Origin: Leucogyrophana mollusca
Taxonomy: Eukaryota > Basidiomycota > Agaricomycetes > Boletales
Assembly: GCA_021014945.1 (NCBI GenBank)
Contig: MU266585.1
Coordinates: 1 to 37,859, forward strand
Direction: 5' to 3'
DNA length: 37,859 bases
Part shown: positions 11,701 to 22,310 of the stretch, piece by piece
How the letters are laid out: each line of letters begins with the position of its first letter
Position numbering within the stretch: position 1 is the first letter of the stretch
The notes under the pieces: model-generated
What the model was told of the DNA's origin: nothing
The model's database searches: none
The model's input: only the letters and a program-made list of their open reading frames with translations
Translations under genes and position numbers: made by a program

Positions 11701-13249
11701 CAGGAGCTGAGCAGCAAGTACGAAGGGCTCAATCTCGAAGATCTAAGCAACTTCAAGACGGACAGCTCCGTCCAACAGTGGGAAGGCGAGGACTTCCGCT
11801 CTGGAGTATGTTCCATTCCAAGTCCTTCCCGCGGGGCACCTGGCTGACATATTACCTCTAGCGCAAAGGCCTTAACTTCAACATGTTGTCACTATCGAAG
11901 CGCGAGCGGAAGACAAACTACTCCGAGAACAACTACTTCAAGGAAGCTTTCCGCGCGGGCCCTTCCAAAACCGAGAAGGCGCCTAAAGTTCCCCGTGCAC
12001 CGAAACAGATTCAAATGTATGTGTCGGACACACCCGATGCAATGGTATATTAACAGCCATGTAACGGACGCAGCCAAGATTTCCAGTTCTTCGATCCTGC
12101 TCTCGCGCAACTGCAGGAGCGGGAGCTCGCTGTTCACAAGGTTCGTGTCCCAGTTCCGCTCCGTAAATCTCGCTAACACTGTATAATAGAGGTTGAACGG
12201 CATCGCTGCTGTTGTACGAGAGTCGCAAGACCCCGAAGACACCCCAGAAGGACTTGAGGCTGAGCGTGCCGCAGCCCAGGAATTCATAGATACTGGTGGG
12301 CATACTGTTGCGATTAAGCCCGTTATTTTCTAACGCACTTGAGTGAAGCGGAGGCGCTGACAGAAGATGAGCTGGCACTCAAGGAGAAATACATAGAATC
12401 TGGGTTCCATGACTGGAGTCGACGAGACTTCCAGCAGTTTGTTCGTGCTTTGGAGAGCTATGGATGGTAAGTGCTTTGATTCCCGGTCACAGTACGCCTC
12501 ACTAACCGGTGGTTTCGATAGGACGGACGACTACGACCTTCTTGCCTCGGAAATACAAGACAAGGACGCCAAGCAAGTCAAGAAGTATTACGTGTACTTC
12601 AAAAAGCACTGGAAAGAACTATCTGGTGGGTATTATACGAATTCACCCCGCTCTCTTACACCAAAACCCTTCTAGAGCACCCTCGCATTGCCGCTCGCAT
12701 CGCCGAAGGCGAAGCCAAGCGCAACAAACGTTCCAACCTCGAATCCCTCTTATCCAAGAAGATATCCTCGGTGCGCTACCCTATGCAAGAGCTCGAGCTC
12801 AACTATCCGACCACCAAGGGCAAAGTCTACAGCGAAGAAGAGGACCGGTACCTCCTCTGCCGGCTGAACCACTACGGAATGCGTGCCGACGACGTGTACG
12901 AGCGCATCAAGAAGGATATTACGGAGTTCCCCGTGTTCCGCTTTGACTGGTTCTTCAAGAGCCGGTCGCCTCAGGAGTTGCAGCGGCGGTGTAATACACT
13001 GCTTGGGATGATCGAGAAAGAGGCAGAGGCGAGGCAGCAGGAGGAACTCAAGGCGAAGGGCGGTGCAAGGGGGAAGGTAAGCTGGTCGCGTCCTTCCTGG
13101 TGTGACTTTTTGTTCATGTTCGTTCGGGGTACCAGAAACGCGGCATCGAGGACGTCCAGAAGGATGACAAAGAAGGAAAGGAGTCGAGGTCGGCATCACC
13201 TGCGCCTGCGCCCGCACCGAAGAAGTCGCACAAGAAGAAAAAGACTTAG
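8750..13249 (+). CDS. ISWI-type chromatin-remodelling ATPase (Snf2 family)
   Basis: A nuclear ATPase that slides and spaces nucleosomes, in the ISW1/ISW2/SNF2H group. With about 22 introns removed it codes for roughly 1,100 residues, as usual for ISWI. In order: an acidic N-terminus ([10 protein letters not shown]); a basic region; [16 protein letters not shown]; Walker A ILADEMGLGKT split by an intron around 9755-9817; DEAHRIKN at about 10116; [10 protein letters not shown]; the second RecA lobe with [21 protein letters not shown] and [18 protein letters not shown]; then HAND, SANT ([17 protein letters not shown]) and SLIDE domains; and a lysine-rich tail ending at 13249. The start at 8750 gives the acidic leader typical of the family. 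One oddity: the usual LRKCCNHPYLF block reads [11 protein letters not shown] (10734-10766). Which ISWI paralog this is cannot be told from sequence alone. Confidence 0.95.
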
Positions 13250-14087
13250 ACCGACATTACTTGACCCTCGCTTTCTTCTAGAGTCCTCTAGCACGCCTTG
13301 GCTCACTGGGCTTTTGTACATCACTAGTCGTAATTTCTGTCTTAATCAATGGGGCGTGTTGCCTATCCGCACCGTTCAAAAAGTATCTAACCATCTGCGC
13401 GAATGATGGGTATTCGCCCATCCTGGTGACGGGTGCAACGCTCTGGAACGAACCTCCAACAAAAAAAACAAGTAAAATAGTGTATGCAACAGGATATCAT
13501 TGAACTTCCCAGCATGCAACTCAATGGCGAACAGGAGACAGGACGCACTACGCGACATATTCCTTGCGATGTAACGACCTTGATGCCCCAAAGTGCCAGC
13601 CGCCGTCACTTTCGTCGCAACGCTGGTGCCGCGGTCACGACATGAGACCAGATGCAATGGAAGGCCGTCCTAGACACGTTTAACACAGAGTACAAGAGTA
13701 CCCCGCCTTACCACAATGTATCTCCCACTATTTCATTCTTATCTTCTCGCCATCGCTAATCATAGCAAACGGTCCTGTAGGAATATCACTACTTGGAAAT
13801 TGGAGCTGGTGATTGGGGCCAACTGGCGACACCGAGATCGAAGTGCCTTTGTGAAGGGCATCAGCATTGCGCTGGTGTGGTGTGCGGAAGAGTTACCTCC
13901 CCATTTACCCGTTGACACCGACACGTAAGTAGGTGGCAGGAAGCCGGCACATCTTGAAGTCCAGTGTGTCTTGATAACAACAGATGTTGGGACGTCTGTT
14001 CGAATCGCCGCCGCACGGAGCCCTACATTGAAAGCAATCAGATTGCTCTTCAAATCTGTCTTCTATCTCGAAATAGGTAAGCAACAT
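13250..14087. other. intergenic, no supported gene
   Basis: This contains the 3' end of the ISWI gene and about 700 bp more. Short frames at 13376-13657 (-), 13716-13928 (+) and 13760-14053 (-) have no recognisable content. The last could in principle be further 3' exon material of the minus-strand membrane-type exons to its right, but I see no convincing splice join. Confidence 0.45.
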
Positions 14088-14650
14088 TCAATTTAGGTGA
14101 GCTCCATCTGCAACTGTCATGATGAAGTTGGCCCCGTCCTACTGTGCTATTTCCGTCGTCGGCTGGGCCCATGATGCTGATGGAGCACTCACATGAACGA
14201 TGCCTTCGACAAACACCAGAAAGAGACAGCACGGGACGACGATGGCGCGGTCCCAGGCTTCGGGCAGGTCCGTAATGTACCATAACTGGAAGTTTGCACG
14301 TGTGCCGAGAGGCATCGATGTCACAGGTCTGTCACTCTGAAATAGTTGTTCACCCTCGATCCAGAGCTTTGCATGAAGGCATGGTCAACACAACTAGTCT
14401 TCTCCGGGCCTTGGACGCCGCCATCCAAGCGTGGAGTTGTCAGTGGTGCTTCCCCCCAAGTCAAGGGCGAGGTACCTTGCGCCCGGGATAGCGGTGCGCG
14501 GACAATATATAACCAACAGTAAATAACCTAAACACTGAAACCGATTCTCAGTATCACATATGTATAGCCATCGTGCAACTTACCTCTGAAACCTAACGTC
14601 TCCGCGGGAAGCACATACAGATATAGTAACACGCACAGTCCAACAAACCT
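14088..14650 (-). CDS. exons of an unrecognised membrane-type protein
   Basis: Three or four minus-strand exons join in frame. About 14584-14650 encodes a hydrophobic stretch (GLCVLLYLYVLPAETLGFR). Exon 14476-14534 follows (FRLFTVGYILSAHRYPGRK). Exon 14193-14366 begins LWIEGEQLFQSD and ends in a probable membrane helix (AIVVPCCLFLVFVEGIVH). Exon 14138-14088 ends at a TGA. Donors gtaagt, gtacct and gtgagt and the phases agree, so this is probably real coding sequence. I found no initiator methionine. It may be a separate gene with a missing first exon, or the membrane-anchoring 3' end of the GTPase gene whose last long exon reaches a stop at 14649. I do not recognise the family. Confidence 0.4.
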
Positions 14651-17281
14651 ACCGACAGGTGCGAAAACGACGATGCATCACTGTCTGACTCGTCCCCTCT
14701 CCCCATCCCAGGACGGAGAACTCGACGAGGATCGCCGCGATTTCTTCTGTCTCCATACCGAGCGGCATACAGTCGCTGCGAGAGATTAGGGCTGAGTCGC
14801 TTGTTACCTGGATCGAGACACTTGCCTCATCAGCAATTCCGTAGGACACATCGGCAATCACCGGCGCGGGAACGGCGTGATTGCGAGTTGTTGACCACAG
14901 CCCCGATGAAACGTTGACCCGGGGTGGATCAGCAGGGGGGCTTTTCCCTTCTGTAGTGTGCTGGCGCGCCTTACCCTTGCTAGCTTGCGGTTGTGATACG
15001 GCTCGGCTGACGGCCGCTTCGATGGTTTGAACGGTCGATACGGGCTGCAGCATTGTAGGTTCCATTTCAACGGCCTCAGTGTTACGAGGTCGTCTCCAGC
15101 GGATGAGCGCCAATAACCGCGACAATGCTCCCGCTTGAGTGGTAGGTACGTGAGCGGCTACTTCAACATTGTGGACGGACGACTCTTGTGATATAGTAGG
15201 TTGCGTCCTGACAGCCTCACCGCGAGATCTGCCCAGGTATATAAGGGCCGATAACAGTGCCGATAAACGCGCCAGTCTTCCTCCTTGCGTAGAGGGATTG
15301 TTCGCCTCTGCTTCGACGTTTTTTGTCGACGCCTCCGAGTCAGCTCCCCTCTTGTGGCCTCGTGCCTTAGTGCGGGCTCGCTTACGAGTATGTGGGCCCG
15401 GAGTTGCTGGTAGCTAAAGGCGCTCATGAGTTCAGAACAACTATCACTAGGTAAGGCAACAATGAAATTTACATCTAGGATAGAATCAGAGGACGAGCAC
15501 AGCTCATTAATGTTCTCTTGTGACGCACGCCGGGATGGAGCGGCAGGCAACTGAGAGGGAGTCTTCAGCGAAAAAAGGATTGCTCAGAATATAACGGCTC
15601 ACGTTCAGAATGGAAGAGCTCAGTGACCAAGTTCGAGAGCGGAACAACTCTGGCAACTATGAAGTCATGAATCAGGCATGGATTTCATGGCAGTTCACAC
15701 ATGTACCAAACAACCCACATTTTGCTCAGAGTTGTTAACTGACTCTTCGCTTGGTGCAGGCATCGCCGCTGGCCTAGTGCTTGTCTTCCGGACTCGTGTA
15801 TTCCCGATTCGCTTGGAAGAACCTGCCACCGGGGCTGATGGTAGCTAAAATGTTGATTGGTATTTCTTGATGGTCACGAGACAAGACAGAAAAACTCACC
15901 ATTCCTCCATGGTTGCTTCCTTCAGGTTTTTCATGTAGATCGGGTGCAGGCGATGCTGTGGGTAACTGCAAAAGGAATATTGATCAGATAATAATTCACC
16001 GCCAAAAACCTTGTCCGGCTCACCGTAACGGGTGCCTTAATCGCTGGTGCCGGCGTCTACGAAGGGCCCATTCAGACATACACTCCATGATATTATGTAC
16101 GTGCCAGACGACCCACGCTGCGACCAGCACCCAGTTGAGGTGCAGGTGGTCCCCCAATTTCTACCTGGACATCTGCGCGAGAACCCGCCCCCAGTCCTGC
16201 CAGAGTCATGAGTCGCGTGCTGAGAGGTCGTCTGATTTGAAGTTGTTTGAGTTGTGACATAGACGACCGAATTTGGTCCTCGACTTCCTGCAATCTCCGT
16301 TGCATTTCTGCAGTCCCTCGCCTTTGTTGATCGTTCGTCAGGTCCGCCACCGTCTTTTGGTGCGAGCTCAGCAACTCCTGCAATGTCTCCCGTAAGGAAT
16401 TACATGCTTCGGTCTCAGGTATCACTGTTTGGAGATCAACAAGCTCGCGCTGGATATGGAGGGCGCGGAGTTCGTCGCTGCTGGCGACGATGTGGTCGAC
16501 AATAGCCCAAGCAGATTTGGAATCGTTAAGAAACCGAGTCATTTCTGAACCTTCGTTAATCAGGTTCTTCCAGAAGGTGTTTTTCAACTGGCCCTCGTGT
16601 CGCTTTCCTGCGCCCTCTGTAACGTTGGCCCATTTCGTGGTTGCAAGTACGACATTTCTGCTTGCATCGTGACCACATAACTTGTGAAACATCTCGAGGT
16701 TTTTGCGCGAGGTATCCATCATCCGCTTTTGAGTGATTTCGTGCAGGTATATGACGCCGGTGAGTCTCTTGTCGTCGTTGTACCTGTCGTATGTAACTTC
16801 AATGGGTGCACGCGGCATGACGAGTAATTCCACCTCGCTCACGATTGCGCTAGCCAGACTGCAATGCGTCTCAAGATCTCAAAGTCGGATTCATATGTAT
16901 CGTCGAAACCAGGGGTGTCAACGAATACAACACGGCGGGAAGGATCTTTGGGATAGTCGACAATGACGTGCTGAAGACTTTCGGTGCAAGATTTCACATC
17001 TTGGCCAACGAACACTGCGTCTTTCCCAACTGCAGTGTTGATAAACTGCCATTGATAAGTTTGTATTGATGAGCATCGCGAACACTGGAAAGTCTACCGT
17101 GCTCTTTCCTGCGCCAGTCGGACCCATGATCCTGATAAAACGGACTGTCAAATATTTTCTCTTTCAGGCGAGAGGAAACGCACGGAATAATGATATCGGT
17201 AGGCTTGACCTCGGCCGGGTCCAAAACCTTGTCACCCTTCCTCCGCTCGGTCCCCTTCCATTTTCTCCTCGAACTGGGCAT
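14649..17281 (-). CDS. AIG1/GIMAP-like P-loop GTPase with long repetitive C-terminal tail
   Basis: A predicted G-domain protein of a type expanded in mushrooms; cellular role unknown. It starts at 17281 with MPSSRRKWKG. A 52-nt intron then gives DIIIPIMGPTGAGKST (Walker A), followed by FINTAVG, switch region DVKSCTESLQHV, the G3 motif VFVDTPGFDDTY, and after another intron LTGVIYLHEIT, RNLEMFHKLCG and the G4-like VVLATTKW. A coiled-coil-like helix (about 16260-16420) follows. Past LGAGRS the frame can stop at 16093 or splice on. Splicing on gives consecutive phase-0 exons at 15900-15965, 15740-15844, 15473-15550 and 15413 downward, each beginning Leu-Pro. The last is long and basic (HTRKRARTKARGHKRG), contains a roughly 45-residue internal repeat, and is open to a TAG at 14649. 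The GTPase part is secure; the tail and its true end are less so. Confidence 0.8.
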
Positions 17282-17691
17282 TTTGGAGAGCGGCAGAAGA
17301 GATGACGAGAGAAAGTACGGACTTCACAGGACCTCGAGGGTAGATACGAGGGTTACATGAACCATGGGTGTTCTCCTGGTCCACGCCACAGTGTAACAGA
17401 ACCTATGCCGAACTCAGATCAGCTGGTACACTCGTGTGGCCACCAATCAGGGCACGCCTGTAGACCCCCAGGCCCGCGTGTTACTGATGATGTCGAGTGT
17501 GGACGCATAAGTCTATAATTAAATCGTTTCCATTGAATGCGAGGGCAGTGGAACTGAAAGGAATCACAGCTAATTCAGAAAAACGACTGGCGGAGGCGCA
17601 GAACGCACTGTGGGAAGAAGGCGCTATCGAAACGTCTTCCTGGGACTGCAGGAGACAGCACACGGGCCCCCCTCCCCTGCTCCCTGCATAG
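17282..17691. other. spacer upstream of GTPase gene
   Basis: This probably carries the promoter of the minus-strand GTPase gene. A short plus-strand frame at 17497-17691 (with NSEKRLAEAQNALWEEGAI) looks protein-like but ends in a stop, and no GT donor links it in the right phase to the coding fragment that follows. Confidence 0.4.
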
Positions 17692-18135
17692 TACCGCGAG
17701 CTGAACCCCACAGGAGGCGCGCCCTTCTCTATTGCTGCCCTTGTCCTCGGGACACTCCAGTTTACGCGCTCCCGGGCGCTGCAGCGGCAGGCATCTATGC
17801 TCGAGGCGGATAGCGCCGCCGACTACTTCCCGTTCGATCCATCCGGTGAACCGGTGCGCGTCGCCATCCGTGACTACATGACGAAGGCGATGTTTAGGGT
17901 CGGGCGCGTGAGCGCGATGTCTGGCGCGGAGCAGATGGAATCGGAGTGGATCGCACAGTGTTTGATCAAGAAGATGGACACCCGGCCAGGGCTGAGCCGT
18001 GAGACGGGCGATGCGGGTGAGAAGCTGGAGAAGCTAGAGGCGAAACTGGACCCTGAGGGAGTGATTTTGGAGAGGATGGCGAAGGGGATGACGTCCATGA
18101 CGCCACGGTTGATGGATCTCATGCGCAAGCGGTAG
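17692..18135 (+). CDS. uncharacterised coding fragment, 5' end unresolved
   Basis: An open frame follows an acceptor-like ctgcatag and runs 147 codons to a TAG at 18135. It reads YRELNPTGGAPFSIAALVLG, then a short basic and acidic region (DYFPFDPSGEPVRVAIRDYM), and ends TPRLMDLMRKR. The composition, GC-rich third positions and one possible membrane segment near the start suggest real coding. I do not recognise a family. No upstream exon joins in the right phase, so it may be a truncated copy, a gene with a distant first exon, or a gene starting at the internal Met of QASMLEADSAADYF (17797). Confidence 0.4.
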   Translation, partial: YRELNPTGGAPFSIAALVLGTLQFTRSRALQRQASMLEADSAADYFPFDPSGEPVRVAIRDYMTKAMFRVGRVSAMSGAEQMESEWIAQCLIKKMDTRPGLSRETGDAGEKLEKLEAKLDPEGVILERMAKGMTSMTPRLMDLMRKR

Positions 18136-18438
18136 ATGGCGGCTGTGGAATTTGGTGCATGATTGAGAAGTTGAGATGGGCAGAGTCTCGCCGAGATCTT
18201 TAGATCTTGTCGCGTTTTCGATACGCCGTCCCATAGCTACTGCTTTGTAAAGCAGCCATGCTACATCGATTGCTCTTTACCTTGCTCTCAGACAGAGAAG
18301 AGGTTTTGTTCCGATGTCGCGCGTACGGACCTTCTACATTCATACACTTCCTGGTATTTGTTACACGCGTATACCCCATCTCCTGGGGGCCCCCACCAAC
18401 CCGTCCCATACTATGGGCAACTCTCATCGCCCCAGCTC
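18136..18438. other. convergent spacer
   Basis: About 300 bp separate the plus-strand fragment from the 3' end of the minus-strand permease. I see nothing beyond the expected 3' flanks; overlapping frames at 18200-18526 are antisense to the last permease exon. Confidence 0.5.
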
Positions 18439-20597
18439 TCAGCGACCCGTAAGTCGAATCTCGAGCGCCCTGAGCGGGGGATATGTGACTGCCGCAAACG
18501 CCGCCGCAAGCTATCCATCCATCCACCCGTGAGTTGGGACAACCCCTCAGGCTAAAAAAACAAGATCGTGCGCACCTCGAAGCCTAGATCAGCGCCGTAG
18601 GCCGTCCCAGCCATCTTCCCGATCGGTCCGATATACCATACCTACATGGAATTGGTGAGGTGAGGCAGTGAGGCGGAGGGATGGAGGAAGGAGCGTACCT
18701 CAGCCATTCCTACTACCGCGCCTGCGACGCCAAAACACCCCGCGAGAATCCCAGCAACGCCGAGTGGAAGCCTGTACAACCACACACCCATCAGCCCCGC
18801 AACGCCAGCCACACCCAAGCCAAACGCCCACTCACTTCGATGGTGTATCATAATGGTCCAAATTATACCCCCCCAGCACGCCCCCTTTGCGCCTGAAAAT
18901 AAAGTGCTCCTCCGCAACGATGACAATGAAGAACGCCGTCCAGTAGCTGAGGATACTGAGGAAGTTGGAGAGGATGGCAGCGAAGTGTTCACGGCCGGCG
19001 ACCCCTGCGACGGTGTATATGACGAACGCGAGAAAGGTCCAGAAGAAGCGCGGGACAAGGGCGAAGGGGCGCCCGAGGGCTTGCATAGAGAGGCCGGCGG
19101 AGTAGGTATTTGGGATGTTGTTCGCGCTGGGATCGCAAGTTGGACACAGAAATGGGAGGAAGTGAGGCACACTTACATTACCGATAATGCTAGCAACACC
19201 AGTATGAACTTGCCGAACCCGCCCCAGGGCGAGAGGACTTGGGCAACGAGCCCTCCTGTCGAGCCGTCCGAGCCGAACGCGGCGACATATGCGGGGTCTG
19301 TGATGGTGACGAGGAGTGCGCCGAGGATCTCAACGAAACAGATGGGGATCCAGAGGCCGAAGAAGGTGAGAAGGAAGACGCGCCTGGGGGGCGTGGAGGA
19401 GGGGAGACGGCAGTTGTAGTCTGCTGCGACCGGGGACCACTGGGATTCGCGATGCGTTAGGACCCGTACTCTGAACAAGTGCAATGGGCAGCGGGAAGGA
19501 AGGGAAAGGACAAACTCACCCCAGTAACGGATCCAAATACAATCCCACCAAAGCTCAATATGTCTGCCGTTAGCGCCTTCCCTGTGTCCTCATTCGCCTT
19601 CTGCGCGGGTATATCGTACCCGGCCTTCCCGCCGAGGCCGTAGAGCATGAGCATGATGACGAAGGTCGCCATCCACGCGTATCGCTCATAAACATGAACC
19701 ATGTTGTAGCCGATGAAGCAGGGGATGAGGCAACAGACACCGATGATGATGATACCGACGACGAGGGGGAGCGTGCCCGGGTTGATGTTGGCGAGGGTTT
19801 GGCCGCCGAGAATGACAGCTGTAACGGAGAAGCCAAGTCTGTGGGGTGGGGTTAGGGAGGGAGAGGAGGGGACGAAGGGAGGTGGTTATGGATGCGGGTA
19901 GGGGAAGCGAAAGAGAGCCGGGGGAGAAGTGGGACGCACTGGGTGAGAATGTTGAGGACGGAGTAGATCGTCCCTCCAAAGTACCCCGAGCTGAAACGGG
20001 TGATGACCATCGTGCGCAGACCGGTGATGGGTCCCAGAGTTGCGATGAAGGCTGTGGCTGCAGCGCCTAGGGCTCCAAAGCATATAATCGTGGCGACGGC
20101 ATTTCTACAGAGATATGATCTGAGGGGTACGAGGGGGCTGGCAATGATTGTTCGACTTACCCAAAGGATAATGTGAATACAAACTGTCCAAGAACGCCAA
20201 CGGGGATCGTGGTGAGGACAGTGTTGACCGACCTGGGCGAGCTCTACGTCAAGGCAGCCCGCCAAACGCACGCGATGAAAGTACTCACCACCACATAAGT
20301 AAACTACATGGGTTGCGCGGGCACAAATAAGCAAAAAAGATAGAGAAAGAGATAGAACACTCACTTATTCCACGCATTCTTCGTCTCCCGCTGGTTTTCC
20401 GGCACACGCTCGACGCCGCGCGCTTCAACGCCACTCGCGAAGAGCTGAGAGAGGTAGGGCCCGAAGACCCCAAAGCGCTGGATGATAGCACGATCGGGGT
20501 CAGCCTCGACGTCGTTGACGACTTGCACCCCGTCGTTTATGCCGCCCTTTTCCTTATCTTCTGGGAAGGAGACCGAATCATCGTGGGTGCTGGTCAT
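18439..20597 (-). CDS. NCS1 purine/cytosine permease (Fcy2/Fcy21-like)
   Basis: A plasma-membrane proton symporter for cytosine and purines, NCS1 family, with about 12 membrane helices and roughly 510 residues. It starts at 20597 (MTSTHDDSVSFPEDKEKGG). The soluble N-terminus carries the family block ASGVEARGVERVPENQR, then KNAWNNLLMWWSVN, PVGVLGQFVFTLSFG, GLRTMVITRFSSGYFGG, SVTAVILGGQTLANIN, FIGYNMVHVYERYAW, VTGWSPVAADYNCRLP, ALSVIANNIPNTYSAGLS, and FIFRRKGGVLGGYNLDHYDT. The unspliced frame would stop at 18552 after GFEVRTILFF. A 62-nt intron there instead gives the family-like end GADLGFELAAAFAAVTYPPL and a TGA at 18439, which I prefer. All introns are of ordinary type. Substrate preference among purines and cytosine is not decidable here. 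Confidence 0.93.
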
Positions 20598-21733
20598 CGT
20601 TGGGTCGCAACACGTCGGTTGAGCGACTTTGCTTAGTTCGGGAGAGCGACAGGAATTTGAGGAGGGACCTGGCGCTGGCGCTGATTTGTATCCCGGATAT
20701 TAAGAATACACCAGACCCGAGTCCGGGTTGGGCGCAAGTGTCACAGCCATATGCTTATCGCACAAGGGAGCACATGAAAACGCTCGGTGATAGTGGGTCG
20801 AATGTTAGCCGAGCTGCGACGCGACGGATCACACCGTCCCACGGGCCACGCTGGAAGATACGTCGCAGGAACTTTAGGTACAGGTAATATATGTACATAT
20901 GGCGTTGAACATAACCTTGCTGGCGATGTCTGCAGACTACAGCGTGGACAATCATTTCGGTTCCGCAGCCAAACCTCTACACCAATCCATCGCTGGCGCC
21001 AAATATCTTACGGTCATGCCACGATGACTCTGGACACATTTCCTTCCAACGCGAACAGATGCCAGCCTTGTAGCTTTGTTCACAGCTCTCGGGAGGAATG
21101 TGTGCCGCAAGTTCACCAAGCCGCAACTTTGTCGTTCTGGATGGCCGCTCGACCTCTGTTCATTCGAATATACAAGCGAGGGCGTAGCTTGTCTGGAGGT
21201 CCTCGTTTGCCAAAGTAGACGGTCGGCAACCGCATCAGCACCCTCGCGAAGCCTGCGAGACCACCGATCGACGCCTTAGCTATTTCAATGCAACCAGATT
21301 GGGGAGCAGCTCATCGTTCTTCAGCGACAAGGAGTGGTGTGGGGACACCCACTTGTATTTGGGGTTGCAGATGCTGAACACCCTCGGGTGCCGGAAAAAT
21401 TAACCACGCCAACACTGAAAAGGTTTACGACTGTGGCTTAACTGTTGGGCCTGTTCGTCGAATTCACGTGCCGCGTAGCAGGTATCTGTCGGTCAACTGA
21501 CGGCAACACCAGATTGCACCGACACTGGAGCTGGGTCTGGCCAGGCGACTTCAGAACAGGTTCGGGTCATGTGCACAGAGAGGGTATTTGGATGTCTAAA
21601 CAAGGGACCCTCTGTATACGTGAATTCTATTCATCCCAGCTCCTTGCTGTCTACCTGAAGTGATGAGTTCTCAAAGCGGCAGCACATCCAAGAAATACAC
21701 ACCTTTCGTCAGCGGGCTCTGCTAATTACCACT
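20598..21733. other. intergenic, no supported gene
   Basis: This 1.1-kb spacer lies upstream of the permease and downstream of ATP18. A plus-strand frame at 20787-21218 (143 codons) and an overlapping one at 21076-21279 have no recognisable domain and no splice context. I treat both as chance or decayed sequence. The first 200 bp should contain the permease promoter. Confidence 0.5.
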
Positions 21734-22038
21734 CTAATGATGCGCCTCTTTCGCTATTTGGGCAGCGTATGGGTTACGAGGGTCCTTAGCGTAGGTTTCC
21801 GCTGTAACGCCAACGTGAGTCTGCTGAAAAAAATGAAACCACGACGGGCGGACGTACACCGAACACCCATATCCTGCATCTTCGAGACGAGGTAGAAAGT
21901 GATCGTGCTAGCAGCCAAGAAGGGTGCCATGGGCCTCAAGACCTGTGAATGAAGGCTAGTTAGAATCCGGGATCATTGGGTGTATCCGGGGAAGAAACGT
22001 ACGGGAGTGGGCCATTTGCGGAGACCGAAGAAGCTCAT
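21734..22038 (-). CDS. ATP18: mitochondrial ATP synthase subunit J (Atp18-like), 62 aa
   Basis: A small single-pass subunit of the F-o part of mitochondrial ATP synthase, next to subunit a at the dimer interface. Three exons: MSFFGLRKWPTP; then VLRPMAPFLAASTITFYLVS with the membrane helix; then YAKDPRNPYAAQ, ending KEAHH. Splicing uses gtacgt donors and keeps frame. The N-terminal WPTPVLRPM and C-terminal DPRNP blocks are the family signature (yeast Atp18 has FPTPILK and DPRNP). An acceptor-like tttcag just upstream of the ATG suggests an intron in the 5' leader. Too short for most gene finders, hence easy to miss. It is divergent from SEC26, with 272 bp between start codons. Confidence 0.88.
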
Positions 22039-22310
22039 TTTGTATGTGCTGAAAGTCCTATTGTCAGCATCGCGTTCGCTGTGTTTTCTGGTACGAACTT
22101 ACTGGGATAAGGTGACAATGAAGGAACTTCGAGAGGTGGTTTGGAGGAAAGGTCAGGAAGTGAACCGGAAAGCACCGACATTGACGAATCAAGAAACATT
22201 TTCCCACAATGTATCATCCACGTCTTTGCTGCAAGTCCCGGTTGCACTGACAGCTACGCAGATTTGTGCCATTCGTTACTAGCTTCTCTCGTATCTTCTG
22301 GGCTCTAATC
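22039..22310. promoter_or_regulatory. divergent promoter region ATP18 / SEC26
   Basis: The 272 bp between the two start codons must contain both leaders and both core promoters. No classical TATA box is obvious at a fitting distance. Shared regulation is possible but only inferred from geometry. Confidence 0.45.

Noticed and set aside
12771..13406. ISWI reading through past 13075 without splicing
   Set aside because: A gtaagc donor and accag acceptor give the lysine-rich ISWI tail ending at 13249; the read-through sequence has no family resemblance.
16093..16110. Stop of the GTPase at 16093
   Set aside because: Not excluded, but a phase-0 donor just before it (after LGAGRS) connects in frame to four further exons with the same Leu-Pro start, so I favour the longer model.
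18552..18640. Stop codon of the permease at 18552 after GFEVRTILFF
   Set aside because: A 62-nt intron in this place yields a better, family-like hydrophobic C-terminus ending at 18439, so the early stop is probably intronic.
20787..21218. 143-codon plus-strand frame
   Set aside because: No domain, low-complexity residue mix, no splice partner and no clear start context.
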